Source: JASHPR01 sp963729365
GTDB taxonomy: Bacteria; Actinomycetota; Actinomycetes; Streptosporangiales; Streptosporangiaceae
Assembly (NCBI GenBank): GCA_963729365.1
Contig: CAVSNQ010000016.1
Span: 1 to 64,000 of the forward strand
DNA: 64,000 bases
Direction of reading: 5' to 3'
Shown here piece by piece: positions 36,504 to 45,257 of the stretch (position 1 is its first letter; each line of letters opens with the position of its first letter). Both the position numbers and the translations under genes were made by a program. The notes under the pieces were generated by a model. It did not search any database and was not told the DNA's origin. It worked only from the letters and a program-made list of their open reading frames with translations.

Positions 36504-37229
36504 ATGAGACGACTACGACCTAGCCGATGCAGGGCACCTCTCATCGGCGCGGCGATGGCGCTGGGGCTACTAGCAGTCCTAGCGGCCGGCGGGAGGCCCG
36601 CTACGGCAGCAACAAGCAGTTCGAGTCATACTAGCAGCACATTAACCGGGGCGAGCACCGGAAGCGTGCGGGCGCGGGATGTTCCGAGCGCGACAGTTAA
36701 CCTGTACTTCTGCGACTACGACACCAATGGTGACAATATCGCGGCATGGGAGTGGCCCGGCGGCGCAGGCCGCAGCGGCAACACGGCATATGTCCGGGCT
36801 GCCTCACCCATCGGGTTCAACAGTATTCCGTGGATCAGCTCGGGCACGATCAATGGCCAGAGGTGGATCTACGGAACCATGCTCATCCCCTCGACCACGG
36901 GCATCGCTTATATTTACGGATGGGTGGGACGCGACTACCTTAATATTATCAACCAGTGCGGAAACGATTATTTCGCGAGTTCCAATTCTTCGATCGCCAC
37001 CACCAATACTGGTGACCCGTTCTCCAGCGAGCCTTCTGAGGTCTCAGCCACCTTCCAGGGGCAGACCTGGGTCTGGGGAGAAGATCCCTACGTCTCCACC
37101 CGGGCAGGCTGGGTGGGAAGCACCTGGCTGACACTCTCCAGCTGCACGTCCAGCGGCTGTTTCTACACCATCAAAAACGACGGCGTCATCCACGAATGGG
37201 TGCTGCCCGGGGGCTCCCCCGGTCCATGA
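36504..37229 (+). CDS. secreted protein of unknown function
   Basis: A 241-residue exported protein. A signal peptide (RAPLIGAAMALGLLAVLAAG) precedes a Ser/Thr-rich stretch and a compact Trp/Tyr/Gly-rich domain (INGQRWIYGTMLIP, IAYIYGWVGRDYL, TWVWGEDPYVSTRAGWVG) with four or five Cys likely forming disulfides. The best start is the ATG at 36504, five bases after GGAGG. Codon use is less GC-biased than neighbours, hinting at transfer. No family recognised; the repeated WxYG/GWVG pattern suggests a beta-rich, SH3-like fold. Confidence 0.65.
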   Translation: MRRLRPSRCRAPLIGAAMALGLLAVLAAGGRPATAATSSSSHTSSTLTGASTGSVRARDVPSATVNLYFCDYDTNGDNIAAWEWPGGAGRSGNTAYVRAASPIGFNSIPWISSGTINGQRWIYGTMLIPSTTGIAYIYGWVGRDYLNIINQCGNDYFASSNSSIATTNTGDPFSSEPSEVSATFQGQTWVWGEDPYVSTRAGWVGSTWLTLSSCTSSGCFYTIKNDGVIHEWVLPGGSPGP

Positions 37230-37238
37230 GCACCAGGT

Positions 37239-37267
37239 GCCGTCAACCGCAGCCGGCGGTTGACGGC
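37239..37267. terminator. 12-bp hairpin terminator
   Basis: The arm GCCGTCAACCGC (37239-37250) pairs perfectly with 37256-37267 across a 5-base loop. It separates the converging secreted-protein and YbaK genes. Confidence 0.75.
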
Positions 37268-37310
37268 GCCCGCGGGGGCGCTAAAGCTGTCGGCCTACAT
37301 GACTGGCGGC

Positions 37311-37796
37311 CTAGCGGACGTTGCGGGAGATCGGGGCTACGGTGGCGTTTGCCACCCGGACCAGGTCACCGGGAGCCAGCTCGATCTCCAGGCCGCGCCG
37401 GCCGGCGCTGCAGTAGACGGTCGGGAACTCCAGCGCCGCGGAGTCGATCACCACCGGCAGCCGCCTGCGCTGGCCGAGCGGCGAGATGCCGCCGACCACG
37501 TAGCCCGTCGCGCGTTCGGCGGCGGCCGGGTCGGCCAGTGCGGCCTTCTTGCCGCCCACCGCCGCGGCCAGTGCCTTGAGGTCGAGCTGGGCCGACACCG
37601 GCACCACTCCCACGACCAGCGCGCCGTCCACGTCGGCGACCAGCGTCTTCAGCACCCGGCCGGCCGGAACGCCCAGCGCCTCGCTGGCCTCGGCGCCGTA
37701 CGACTCACGCCGCGGGTCATGAGGGTAAGAGTGCACCGTGTGCGGGATGCCCTGCCTGGTCAGCAGCGCCGTCGCCGCGGTGCCGCGTCCGGCCAC
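37311..37796 (-). CDS. ybaK: Cys-tRNA(Pro) deacylase YbaK
   Basis: A 161-residue trans-editing deacylase of the YbaK/EbsC family. The visible signature is RVLKTLVADVDGALVVGVVP with the substrate-pocket Lys, plus the LDLKALAAAVGGKKAALADP segment and the closing GYVVGGISPLGQRRRLPVVI. It hydrolyses mischarged Cys-tRNA(Pro). Length matches the family. Head-to-tail with the acetyltransferase upstream, separated by 15 bp. Confidence 0.92.
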   Translation of the reverse strand: MAGRGTAATALLTRQGIPHTVHSYPHDPRRESYGAEASEALGVPAGRVLKTLVADVDGALVVGVVPVSAQLDLKALAAAVGGKKAALADPAAAERATGYVVGGISPLGQRRRLPVVIDSAALEFPTVYCSAGRRGLEIELAPGDLVRVANATVAPISRNVR

Positions 37797-37811
37797 GCTG
37801 CGCCAGCATAG

Positions 37812-38330
37812 TCAGGCGGTCAGGTCGCGCTGCATCAGCACGGTGTCGATCCAGCGACCGTGCTTGTGGCCGACGCCGGTGAGCCGGCCCGCGTGGGCGA
37901 AGCCGAAGGAGCGATGCAGGGCGATCGACGCCGCGCTGTCCGCGTCCGCGTCGGCGATGATCGCGACAACCTGGCGCACGTCCGCGTGCGCGCACCGGGC
38001 CAGCAGCTCGCCGAGCAGGCCCCGGCCGAGACCCTGGCCGGTCCGCTCGGGGGCAAGGTACACGGAGTCCTCGACCGTGTGCCGGTAGGCCGGCTTCGGG
38101 CGCCACGGCCCGGCATAGGCGTACCCGGCCACCTGGCCGCCCGTCCTGGCGACCAGGAACGGCAGGCCCAGTCCGGTCAGCGTGTCCAGCCGGCATTGCC
38201 AGTCCGCAATGGCCGGCGGGGTGACCTCGAACGTGACCACGCTGTTCGTGACGTAGTGCGCGAAGATCCCGGCCACGCCCTCCAGGTCGGCGGGCGTGGC
38301 CGGGCCGATGACCGCCCCGCCGCCGGTCAC
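37812..38330 (-). CDS. GNAT acetyltransferase, phosphinothricin acetyltransferase-like
   Basis: A 172-residue GNAT of the PAT/MnaT group. N-terminal IGPATPADLEGVAGIFAHYV and VTFEVTPP, middle YAGPWRPKPAYRHTVEDSVY, acetyl-CoA loop TGQGLGRGLLGELL and end HRSFGFAHAGRLTGVGHKHG are all typical of the group. Members acetylate phosphinothricin or amino-acid sulfoximines/sulfones. The GTG start at 38330 touches the stop of the zinc-finger gene (TAGTG), so it is co-translated with it, an odd pairing with a sigma/anti-sigma module. Confidence 0.85.
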   Translation of the reverse strand: MTGGGAVIGPATPADLEGVAGIFAHYVTNSVVTFEVTPPAIADWQCRLDTLTGLGLPFLVARTGGQVAGYAYAGPWRPKPAYRHTVEDSVYLAPERTGQGLGRGLLGELLARCAHADVRQVVAIIADADADSAASIALHRSFGFAHAGRLTGVGHKHGRWIDTVLMQRDLTA

Positions 38331-38602
38331 TACCCGCCCTCGCCGGCGCGCCAGCGCCGGTACAGCGCGATGAAATCGTCCTGCATCTGCGGGGTCAGGT
38401 CGTCCGCCGTGATGCCGCCGGTGAGCTCGATGGTCGCCCGCATCTGGGCCAGGTACTCGGTGCAGTGCGGGCAGCCGGCCAGATGCGCCTCGAACCTGCG
38501 GCGGCCGGCCCGGGACAGCGTGCCCTCGAGGTAGTCGGTGACCAGCTCGACCGCTTGCTGGCACACCAGGTCCCGGCGGCGGACACGAAGCTTCGGGAGC
38601 AT
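38330..38602 (-). CDS. zinc-finger anti-sigma factor
   Basis: A 90-residue protein with the ZAS motif His-x3-Cys-x2-Cys (EAHLAGCPHCTEYL, about residues 39-52), typical of cytoplasmic anti-sigma factors. No membrane helix. The ATG overlaps the end of the ECF sigma gene (TGAGCATG), the classical sigma/anti-sigma arrangement. Zn-bound forms sequester the sigma factor and may release it on oxidation. Confidence 0.85.
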   Translation of the reverse strand: MLPKLRVRRRDLVCQQAVELVTDYLEGTLSRAGRRRFEAHLAGCPHCTEYLAQMRATIELTGGITADDLTPQMQDDFIALYRRWRAGEGG

Positions 38603-38604
38603 GC

Positions 38605-39200
38605 TCAGGCCCTCCCGAATTCGGTCTCGAGCACCTGGCGCAGCCGGCGACGGCCCCGGTGCAGCAGCACTCGCTGGTTGCCCTCGCTGATCTCGAGCAC
38701 GCTGCACACCTCCTCGCTGCTCAGCCCCTCGACGTCGCGCAGCGTGACGACTTCCCGCTGGCGGCCGGGCAGCTCGTCGATGGCCGAGCGGAGCGGCCGG
38801 CCAGCTTGGCCGCGTCCAGCCGGTCGTCGGCTTCCTCAACCCAGCGCTCGGGCGGAGCGGCCCAGTGACCAGTGCCGTCGAACCGCGACTCGTCCACGGC
38901 CGGTCCCGGGTCGCCGATCGCGATGCTGCGGCGTTCCCGCGCCCCGGCCGTCCGGGCCCGGTTCACCAGGATCCGGAACAGCCACGTCCGGACCGATGAG
39001 CGTCCCTCGAACCTGCTGATCCCGCGCAGCACGCCCAGCCAGGTGTCCTGGACGGCCTCCTCGGCCACGGCCATGCTCGGGACGTACCCGGCGGCCAGGC
39101 GGAGCCACGCGGCATGGTGGCGGCGGACCAGGGTCACGAAGGCCCGCTCGTCGCCTGCGCGCAGGCGTGCGAGCAATTCTGCGTCCGTGTCCCGGTCCAC
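38605..39200 (-). pseudogene. ECF sigma factor with frameshift in linker
   Basis: The first frame (GTG at 39200) encodes region 2 (HHAAWLRLAAGYVPSMAVAE, then EEAVQDTWLGVLRGISRFEG). Region 4 (IDELPGRQREVVTLRDVEGL and SEEVCSVLEISEGNQRVLLH) is in another frame that ends at 38605. The two meet around 38790-38800, inside the linker, where one base is missing or added. The stop overlaps the anti-sigma start. With one base restored it would be a normal protein of about 198 residues that directs RNA polymerase to its regulon. Confidence 0.78.
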
Positions 39201-39228
39201 CGCCGTCAGCCTAGGTCGTCCTTCCTGG

Positions 39229-39949
39229 TCAGGGGGCTACGATCCCCTCGCCGCCCACAGCGCCGGCTACCGTCACGTGGCCGGCCTCGGTGAGCGAGCC
39301 CCCGCTGCCGACCGCGAATTCGTCAACGACGCCGTTGCCGCCGGTCTGGACGTAGAGGAACCGGCCGCTCGGCGTGACCGCCGCGTCGACCGTGCCCGGG
39401 TCGGTCGCGGTCTGGCCGAGCAGCGTGAGCTGGCCGCCCGCGCCCGAGGCGTAGCCGCTGATCGTGGCGCTGCCCGCGTTGGACGCGAACAGCAGGCCGC
39501 CGTCGGCCGCCACCAGCAGGTGGCCGACTGCCCGGTGCCGGCCGAGTCGAGTCCGGTCACCGCCCCGCCGGGGCTGAGCGCGAAGGTCGACAGCGCGTTG
39601 GTGCCCGCGTCGGCGATGACCAGGTGACCCGCCGGGTCGAAGGTGATCGCGAACGGGACCGTGCCCGGCTCGGCGTTCACCACCGGGGCGCGTGACAGCA
39701 GGCCATCGGGGCGGACGCCGAACACGTCGATGTCGTTGCCGTTGGCCTTGGTGGTCACGATCAGCTGCGAGCCGTCCGGCGAGAACGCCACCTGGCCGGG
39801 GGTGTTGGTGAACTGCGGGGTCGCGGCCGGGTTCAGGCCGAGCGGCCGGGTCGATCCGGGGATCGGGATCAGGCCGCCGTCGGCGGCCCAGTACCCGCGC
39901 ACCGAGCCAGCTTCGCCCCGGCGGAGCCGAGGCGAGTCAGGACTTTCAT
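39229..39949 (-). pseudogene. lactonase-type beta-propeller protein, internally deleted and frameshifted
   Basis: An ATG at 39949 with AGGAG upstream begins MKVLTRLGSAGAKLARCAG, the start of a signal peptide that stops after 26 codons in its frame. Overlapping it in another frame is mid-protein beta-propeller sequence (GQVAFSPDGSQLIVTTKANG, VPFAITFDPAGHLVIADAG). A second shift at about 39521-39535 leads to the C-terminal blades (LLFASNAGSATISGY). The 5' end thus seems fused to mid-gene sequence by an internal deletion, leaving roughly half of a secreted 7-bladed lactonase-like protein. Confidence 0.6.
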
Positions 39950-40024
39950 GCGTTCTCCTCATGTGGATGAATGGCGGTGCGCCATTCAGTCCCTGGAGGA
40001 GCCCGCGCGTTACACCCGGGCGGC

Positions 40025-41716
40025 TCAGGAAGCCAGGGCCGTGACGAATGCGGGCGGCCCGGCGCCCTGGTAAATGTTCACCGCCATAACCTCGAATTGG
40101 TAGGTCAGGCCCTTGACGAGCCCGGTGACCGCGACCCGGGGGACCGAGACGGTGCGCACCCGGACCCAGGTTCCCGACGCGCTCTTGACGTACACCCGGT
40201 ACCGCACGCCGAGCCCGGCGGCGGGCCAGGTCAGCCGGGCCCCGCCGGCGCTGGTCCGCGCCGTGACACCCGATACGGGCGGCACCGGCGGGCAGCCGCC
40301 CGGGAAGGACCAGGCGCTGAACCACTGCGCCGGGTCGTGCTGGGTGATCGCCGGATAGCGGGCCGGAGCCGCGAGCACGCGGCCCCGGCCCGGGGGCGCC
40401 GCCCCGAACACCGACGCGGGCACCGCGATGAACCGCGGCTGGGTCATGGCGTTGGTGTAGTGCGCCATCGAGATGCAGGCGGCGGTCACCGCCTCCGAGT
40501 TCACGTTGTAGCTGATGACCAGCGCCTGGCTGGTGGACAGGGCAGGCTCGGCGCGAGCCTCGTACAGGATCCGGTAGTCATCGGCCGCGCTGAGCCCGAT
40601 GCCGGGCGCCCGGTACAGCACGATGCCCTGATTCCGGTCGAACGGGCCCCACGGCGCGGATGCCGGGTAGGCGTCGATGTCGGGATTCCCGGACCCGGCC
40701 GCCTGGATCAGCCAGTACCGCCCGGCGATGGCCGCGACGCTGAAGCCCGAGGCAACGTTGAGCTCCTGGCCGTCGGGCTCGACCGGCGTGGCGAGGCTCT
40801 GGCTGGCGGCCCACTGCCCGGCGTCGTAGAACCGCCACGCGGCGACGTCGGTCAGCCGGGCCGCGCTGACCCGGGCCAGGTACAGCTCGCGGACCGCGCT
40901 GGCCGGATCGGGGCTCTGCCAGCCGTAGACATAGACGGTGCGGCCCGCTGCCCCGGCCGGCAGCAGCGCGGACCCCCACACGATCGGCGTTCCGCCGCCG
41001 GGCGGCGTGTAAGACGGCACCGGCGTCAGCTCCGGGCGGAGCACGCCGCCGTAGGCCGGGCCGCGCCCGGCCGCGCTGAGCTGGCTGACCCCGAAGCTGG
41101 CGATCGTCGTGGACACCGGGATGTACGGGACCGGCCCGGGGAGGTACGCGTTGTAGAACTTCACCACCGTGCCGCCGACCCGGATCCCGTCGGCATCCCA
41201 GTCTCGCTGGCCCGCCGCGCCGCCCGGCGGCTGCACGACCGGTTCCGCTCCCGGCCCGGGGTCGCCGGGCCCGTCGCAGGCACCGCCGCCGGTCAGCGTC
41301 ACGAGCCTGGAGCTGCGCCCGGCCGCGGTCTGCACCACGACCGAGTTGTGCAGGAAGCCGCTCAGGCGGGAGAAGCCGATGGCGGGGCCGGCCCCAGGTA
41401 GGTGTCGGCGAAGAACCAGGCGACCTGAGACGAGTTCAGCCTGACGGCCGACACCCCATCGCCGCCGGCCCAGTCGGCGCAGGTGGACCGGTCCGAATAG
41501 GCGAGCCACTGAGCATCGAGGGCCGCTGGCGAGGGCCTGCGCGGCGCTCGCGACCGCGCTCCTGGTCGCGCTCGGCACGACGACCGCGCCCATGCCGCGG
41601 GTGGGAGTGGGGACCCCGCTGCGCGCCAGGCTCAGAAAGCCGAGGGTTGCGCAGAACCCCGCGACAAGGCCGCAGGCCGCGAGGGTCACGTTGACCTTAC
41701 GAGCCGGTGACTGCAT
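40025..41716 (-). CDS. secreted DUF4185-like protein with fibronectin type III domain
   Basis: About 563 residues from the ATG at 41716. A signal peptide (NVTLAACGLVAGFCATLGFL) leads into a large beta-rich domain (KFYNAYLPGPVPYIPVSTTI, VYVYGWQSPD, ARYPAITQHDPAQWFSAWSF). The C-terminal fibronectin type III domain begins near VSGVTARTSAGGARLTW. Between about 41395 and 41530 the conserved sequence (AQWLAYSDRSTCADWAGGDG, QVAWFFADTYLG) lies in a different frame, so two compensating shifts corrupt about 45 residues while the frame stays open. Probably acts at the cell surface; activity unknown. Confidence 0.7.
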   Translation of the reverse strand: MQSPARKVNVTLAACGLVAGFCATLGFLSLARSGVPTPTRGMGAVVVPSATRSAVASAAQALASGPRCSVARLFGPVHLRRLGRRRWGVGRQAELVSGRLVLRRHLPGAGPAIGFSRLSGFLHNSVVVQTAAGRSSRLVTLTGGGACDGPGDPGPGAEPVVQPPGGAAGQRDWDADGIRVGGTVVKFYNAYLPGPVPYIPVSTTIASFGVSQLSAAGRGPAYGGVLRPELTPVPSYTPPGGGTPIVWGSALLPAGAAGRTVYVYGWQSPDPASAVRELYLARVSAARLTDVAAWRFYDAGQWAASQSLATPVEPDGQELNVASGFSVAAIAGRYWLIQAAGSGNPDIDAYPASAPWGPFDRNQGIVLYRAPGIGLSAADDYRILYEARAEPALSTSQALVISYNVNSEAVTAACISMAHYTNAMTQPRFIAVPASVFGAAPPGRGRVLAAPARYPAITQHDPAQWFSAWSFPGGCPPVPPVSGVTARTSAGGARLTWPAAGLGVRYRVYVKSASGTWVRVRTVSVPRVAVTGLVKGLTYQFEVMAVNIYQGAGPPAFVTALAS

Positions 41717-41924
41717 CCGGGGACTTTCTCCTTGCCGCCCCCGGCGGCCCAGGGCCGCAGTGCCTTCGCGGAAGGACCGTATCAGCCCAGGCCGGTACGC
41801 AACGCCTACCTCGCCCTCGTGCGTTTTCCGGGCTTTTGTTGGTTTTAGGGGTTGACATCGAGCGCGGGCAGGCAGGTAGCCCACGCGACCATCAGGTCAG
41901 GGGGCTCCGCAGGACCGGGCTGCG

Positions 41925-42848
41925 CTACACGACGCCCAGGCCGAGCAGGAGGCCGTCGTCGGCGACAGCGGGGGAGCTGGTGATGAAGATCGGGATGCCG
42001 TCGGCCGGCGCGGTGATCGTCTCCAGCACCTCCGAGCCGTCCAGCGTGCTGACCGTCCCGATCACCTGGCCCTCGGCGACCGACTCGCCCGTCGTGACCG
42101 TCGGCGCCCACCAGCCGCCGCGCTCGGTGCGCATCCAGAGGAAGTGATTGAGGTACGTGGGCGAGGGCTCGGGTGCGCCGGCCGGCCGGTCGGCGATCCC
42201 GAGCAGCGCGAGCACCCCATCGAGCCCGCGGACGTGCCGGGCGACCGCCTCTTCCTGGACCAGGCCGCACTCGCCGGACTCGGCGGTGATCGCCGGCACG
42301 CCGATCTCGGACGCCGCCCAGCTCGAGAGGCCGCCGAGCCTCGGGTCCGGCTGCGGCTCCTCCCGGATCACGTAGGGCAGCCGGTACGCCACGGCCATCT
42401 CCCTCGCTTTGTCCTCGGTGGGCCCCGCGTGGTACATCGCGAACGGCTCGAGAGCCTCGACCATGTCGCCGCAGTGCGCGTCGATGTACGCGTCGGAGCC
42501 GGTGATCAGTTGCGTGAACGCGGCGTAGGCGAGCCGGTCGGCGAGGGTGCCGCCCGGGTCGCCGGGGAAGCAGCGGTTGAGGTTCTTGCCGTCGTCCGGG
42601 ACCACGAACGGGGTGCGGGAATGGAACGCGGGCAGGTTGAGCACGAGCACGGCCCGGACCCGGCCGCGCAGCTCGCGGTTTTCCAGGCTGCGGGTCCACC
42701 GGCGGACTCCGTCCATCGACGCGTACTCGCAGCCGTGCACCCCGGAGATCACCGTGAGCAGCGGGCCGTCCTCGCTGCCGGTCGCCTCGAAGAAGGGGAC
42801 GTCGAGGCCTGCGAGGTCGATCGTGCGGCGGGTCACCGTCGTTGCCAT
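41925..42848 (-). CDS. M14 succinylglutamate desuccinylase/aspartoacylase family deacylase
   Basis: A 307-residue zinc amidohydrolase. Zinc ligands appear as His38-x-x-Glu41 (ISGVHGCEYAS) and a later His in YIDAHCGD. The DGKNLNRCFPGDPGGT segment is the substrate-binding Asn-Arg motif. The C-terminal beta domain (from about 230) is barrel-like. Family members remove acyl groups from N-acyl amino acids, including N-acetyl-diaminobutyrate in ectoine use. It follows the reductase/amidase fusion gene by 3 bp with GGAG upstream, so one operon. Confidence 0.82.
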   Translation of the reverse strand: MATTVTRRTIDLAGLDVPFFEATGSEDGPLLTVISGVHGCEYASMDGVRRWTRSLENRELRGRVRAVLVLNLPAFHSRTPFVVPDDGKNLNRCFPGDPGGTLADRLAYAAFTQLITGSDAYIDAHCGDMVEALEPFAMYHAGPTEDKAREMAVAYRLPYVIREEPQPDPRLGGLSSWAASEIGVPAITAESGECGLVQEEAVARHVRGLDGVLALLGIADRPAGAPEPSPTYLNHFLWMRTERGGWWAPTVTTGESVAEGQVIGTVSTLDGSEVLETITAPADGIPIFITSSPAVADDGLLLGLGVV

Positions 42849-42851
42849 TGG

Positions 42852-45164
42852 TCAGGACTCCTTTGTCGTTGAACGGGCCAGCAGGTGCTCGGCGGCGGCG
42901 GCCACCCGGAGCAGGGCCAGGTCCTGGCCGCGCCGGCCGGCCAGCTGCAGCCCGGCCGGCAGGCCGGAGATGGGCACGGGTATCGAGATGGCCGGGTGGC
43001 CGGTGAGGTTGTACGGCCCGGTGAACCGGCCTTCGCCGCTGCTGTCCCCGACGGCGAACGGCGGGTCCTGCTCTGGAGCCTGGTAGCCGACGGTCGGCCC
43101 GGCGAGGACGTCGACGCCGTCCAGGCTGGCCTCGATGGCGTCGGTCAGTTCGTCCCGCCGTTCGACCGCGCGGGCGTACCGGTCGTCGCCGACCGAGGCG
43201 CCGTAGCCGAGCAGCGCCCGGGTGCCCTCCGCGTACCGGCTCAGGTCCCGGCCGGAGTGCACCAGTGACGCCTCCCTCGCGACGATCACGGCGAGCACGT
43301 CCTCCCACTGGGTTGGATCGTCGAGCCAGGGCGGACTCAGCTCGCGCACCGCCCAGCCCGCCGCCGCCAGCGCCGCCAGCGCGCCGGTGACCGCGTCGCG
43401 CACTTCGGCGGTCACCGACGGGTCGGCCAGCTGCGCGGCCAGGACGCCGACCGTATAGGTCGCGGGCGGGACGGCACCGGGCGGCTTCGGCGGCGGGGTC
43501 GTGCCCGCGGCGAGGGCGCCCAGGTCGTCAGCCACGCCCGGCGGGTCGGCGGGATTGATCAGGTCGGCCAGGTCGGCTGGGTCGGCCAGGCTGGCCAGGT
43601 CGGCCAGGTCGGTCACTTCGGCCGGGCCGACCAAGTCGGCCGGCTGGGCCAGGCCGACCAGGTCGGCCCGGTCGGCGAGGACGGCGAGCAGCTCCCTGGC
43701 CCCGGCCACGGTCGCGGTCAGCGTGCCCGCGTGATCGCAGACGGGCGAGAGCGGGAACACCCCCTCGGTCGGCAGCAGCCCGTAGGTCGGCTTGAGCCCC
43801 ACGACGCCGCAGTACGCGGCCGGGATCCGGATCGACCCGCCGGTGTCGGTCCCGATGGCCAGGTCGCACACGCCCGCGGCGACCAGCGCTGCCGAGCCGC
43901 CCGACGATCCGCCGGAGGTGCGGGATACATCGTGCGGGTTGCGGGTGTCGCCGACCTCGGGGTGCGCGAAACCGGCCGCGTACTCCAGGCACTGGGTGGT
44001 GGCGAACACCTCGGCCCCGGCGGTCCGCAGCCGGCGGACCAGCTCGGCGTCGTCGGCGGCGGGCTCGGGATCGCTCGAGGGACTGCCGCACCGGGTCGGA
44101 ACGCCGGCCACGGCGATGATGTCCTTGATGCCCACCGGGCGCCCGGCCAGCGGCCCGTCGGCCGCGCGCCGGGGAGCCCCGATCACGGCCGCGACCGCGT
44201 TCAGCGGCAGGCCCAGGCGCTCCAGCCGCTCGTAGGCGGCCAGCAGGTCGAGGTTGGCCCGCTCGCACGTGCGCCGGCCCTGCTCGATCTCGGTGATCAG
44301 CTCGACCACCCGGCGCAGCAGCGGCCCCTTCAGCCCGCCCAGGTGGGCGGGCACCTCGGTCGGGCGGTGCCGCACCATCAGGTCGCGGTAGATCCCGGAG
44401 TGGGTCTTGGCCGAGCGCCGGTTGAATTCGACCAGCGGCGCCAGCGAGCCCGCCAGGTCCTCCGGGTCGAACCCGTCGAAGGCCATCGGGGTGACCGGGG
44501 CCTGGTCGAGGACCTCGCGGGCCACCGCGACCAGCAGCGGGCCGTACCGGGGGTCGTCGAGCCCGTCGGCGATCGACAGGTCGCTGACCGCGATCGCGGC
44601 CAGCATCGCCCCGTACGCCTCCTTGCCCCACAAGTAGCCCATGATGTGCTCGGCGGCCCGGGCGTCGGCGATGTCGGCGGCCAGCGACCTGACCCGGTCG
44701 GAGATCGTGCCGTCGACCTCCCCGATCAGGAACGTCTCCCGGCTGCCCCGCAGCACGACCCCGGGCTCGAGCACGTCGGCGCCGAAGTTGACGAAGGACT
44801 CCACCACCCGCGACGGCCCGACCGCGTCGGCGAGCTGCTCCGCGTTCAGGCCGTTCTGCAGCGAGACGACGAATCCGTCCCCGTGCATCCGCCCGGCCAG
44901 GACGGCCGCGGCGGCCGCCGTATGCTGCGACTTGACCGCGACCAGGACCGGCCCGTCCAGGGCGGCCGGCAGGTCTTCGGGCAGTACGGCGGGCACCTCG
45001 ACGGTGAAGTTCTCGATCGGTCCCTCGATCCGCAGGCCGCGCGCGTTGATGGCCTCGACCACGGCCGGGTCGGCGTCGCTGACGAGCACGTCGTGCCCGT
45101 CGCGGACCAGCCCGGCGGCCACGGTACCGCCGATCGCGCCGCAGCCAAGTACCACATAGCGCAT
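42852..45164 (-). CDS. ketopantoate reductase-like/amidase fusion enzyme
   Basis: A 770-residue natural fusion. The N-terminal half (1 to about 315) is a ketopantoate-reductase-type dehydrogenase with the Rossmann motif VVLGCGAIGG and the catalytic-Lys segment LWGKEAYGAM. The C-terminal half is an amidase-signature enzyme with its full Ser-Ser-Lys triad: GIKD Lys, TSGGSSGGSA and DTGGSIRIP. A repeated Ala-Asp-Leu/Pro insert (ADLADLASLADPADLADLIN) lies between about 515 and 565. ATG at 45164 is preferred over TTG at 45173. No internal stop separates the halves. Substrate unknown; context suggests amide or peptide breakdown. Confidence 0.85.
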   Translation of the reverse strand: MRYVVLGCGAIGGTVAAGLVRDGHDVLVSDADPAVVEAINARGLRIEGPIENFTVEVPAVLPEDLPAALDGPVLVAVKSQHTAAAAAVLAGRMHGDGFVVSLQNGLNAEQLADAVGPSRVVESFVNFGADVLEPGVVLRGSRETFLIGEVDGTISDRVRSLAADIADARAAEHIMGYLWGKEAYGAMLAAIAVSDLSIADGLDDPRYGPLLVAVAREVLDQAPVTPMAFDGFDPEDLAGSLAPLVEFNRRSAKTHSGIYRDLMVRHRPTEVPAHLGGLKGPLLRRVVELITEIEQGRRTCERANLDLLAAYERLERLGLPLNAVAAVIGAPRRAADGPLAGRPVGIKDIIAVAGVPTRCGSPSSDPEPAADDAELVRRLRTAGAEVFATTQCLEYAAGFAHPEVGDTRNPHDVSRTSGGSSGGSAALVAAGVCDLAIGTDTGGSIRIPAAYCGVVGLKPTYGLLPTEGVFPLSPVCDHAGTLTATVAGARELLAVLADRADLVGLAQPADLVGPAEVTDLADLASLADPADLADLINPADPPGVADDLGALAAGTTPPPKPPGAVPPATYTVGVLAAQLADPSVTAEVRDAVTGALAALAAAGWAVRELSPPWLDDPTQWEDVLAVIVAREASLVHSGRDLSRYAEGTRALLGYGASVGDDRYARAVERRDELTDAIEASLDGVDVLAGPTVGYQAPEQDPPFAVGDSSGEGRFTGPYNLTGHPAISIPVPISGLPAGLQLAGRRGQDLALLRVAAAAEHLLARSTTKES
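43535..43690 (-). repeat. GGTCGGCCA-type tandem repeat inside amidase gene
   Basis: Short degenerate units built around GTCGGCCAG recur about a dozen times and encode an in-frame Ala-Asp-Leu/Pro tract in a surface loop of the amidase domain. Confidence 0.65.
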
Positions 45165-45202
45165 GGCGCGCAACGTTACAGCGTTGTCACCACATAAGCT
45201 AG

Positions 45203-45216
45203 AACAAAGGTTTGTT
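45203..45216. promoter_or_regulatory. 14-bp palindrome upstream of fusion operon
   Basis: AACAAA-GG-TTTGTT is a perfect inverted repeat 39 bp upstream of the fusion gene start, followed by another symmetric pair CAACG-N6-CGTTG at 45171-45186. Either could be the operator of the LacI-type regulator encoded at 49746; this is inference. Confidence 0.45.
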
Positions 45217-45257
45217 TCGTCGGCAATCTGTGTTTGGTCTCGCGGCTTGCTTTCCGC

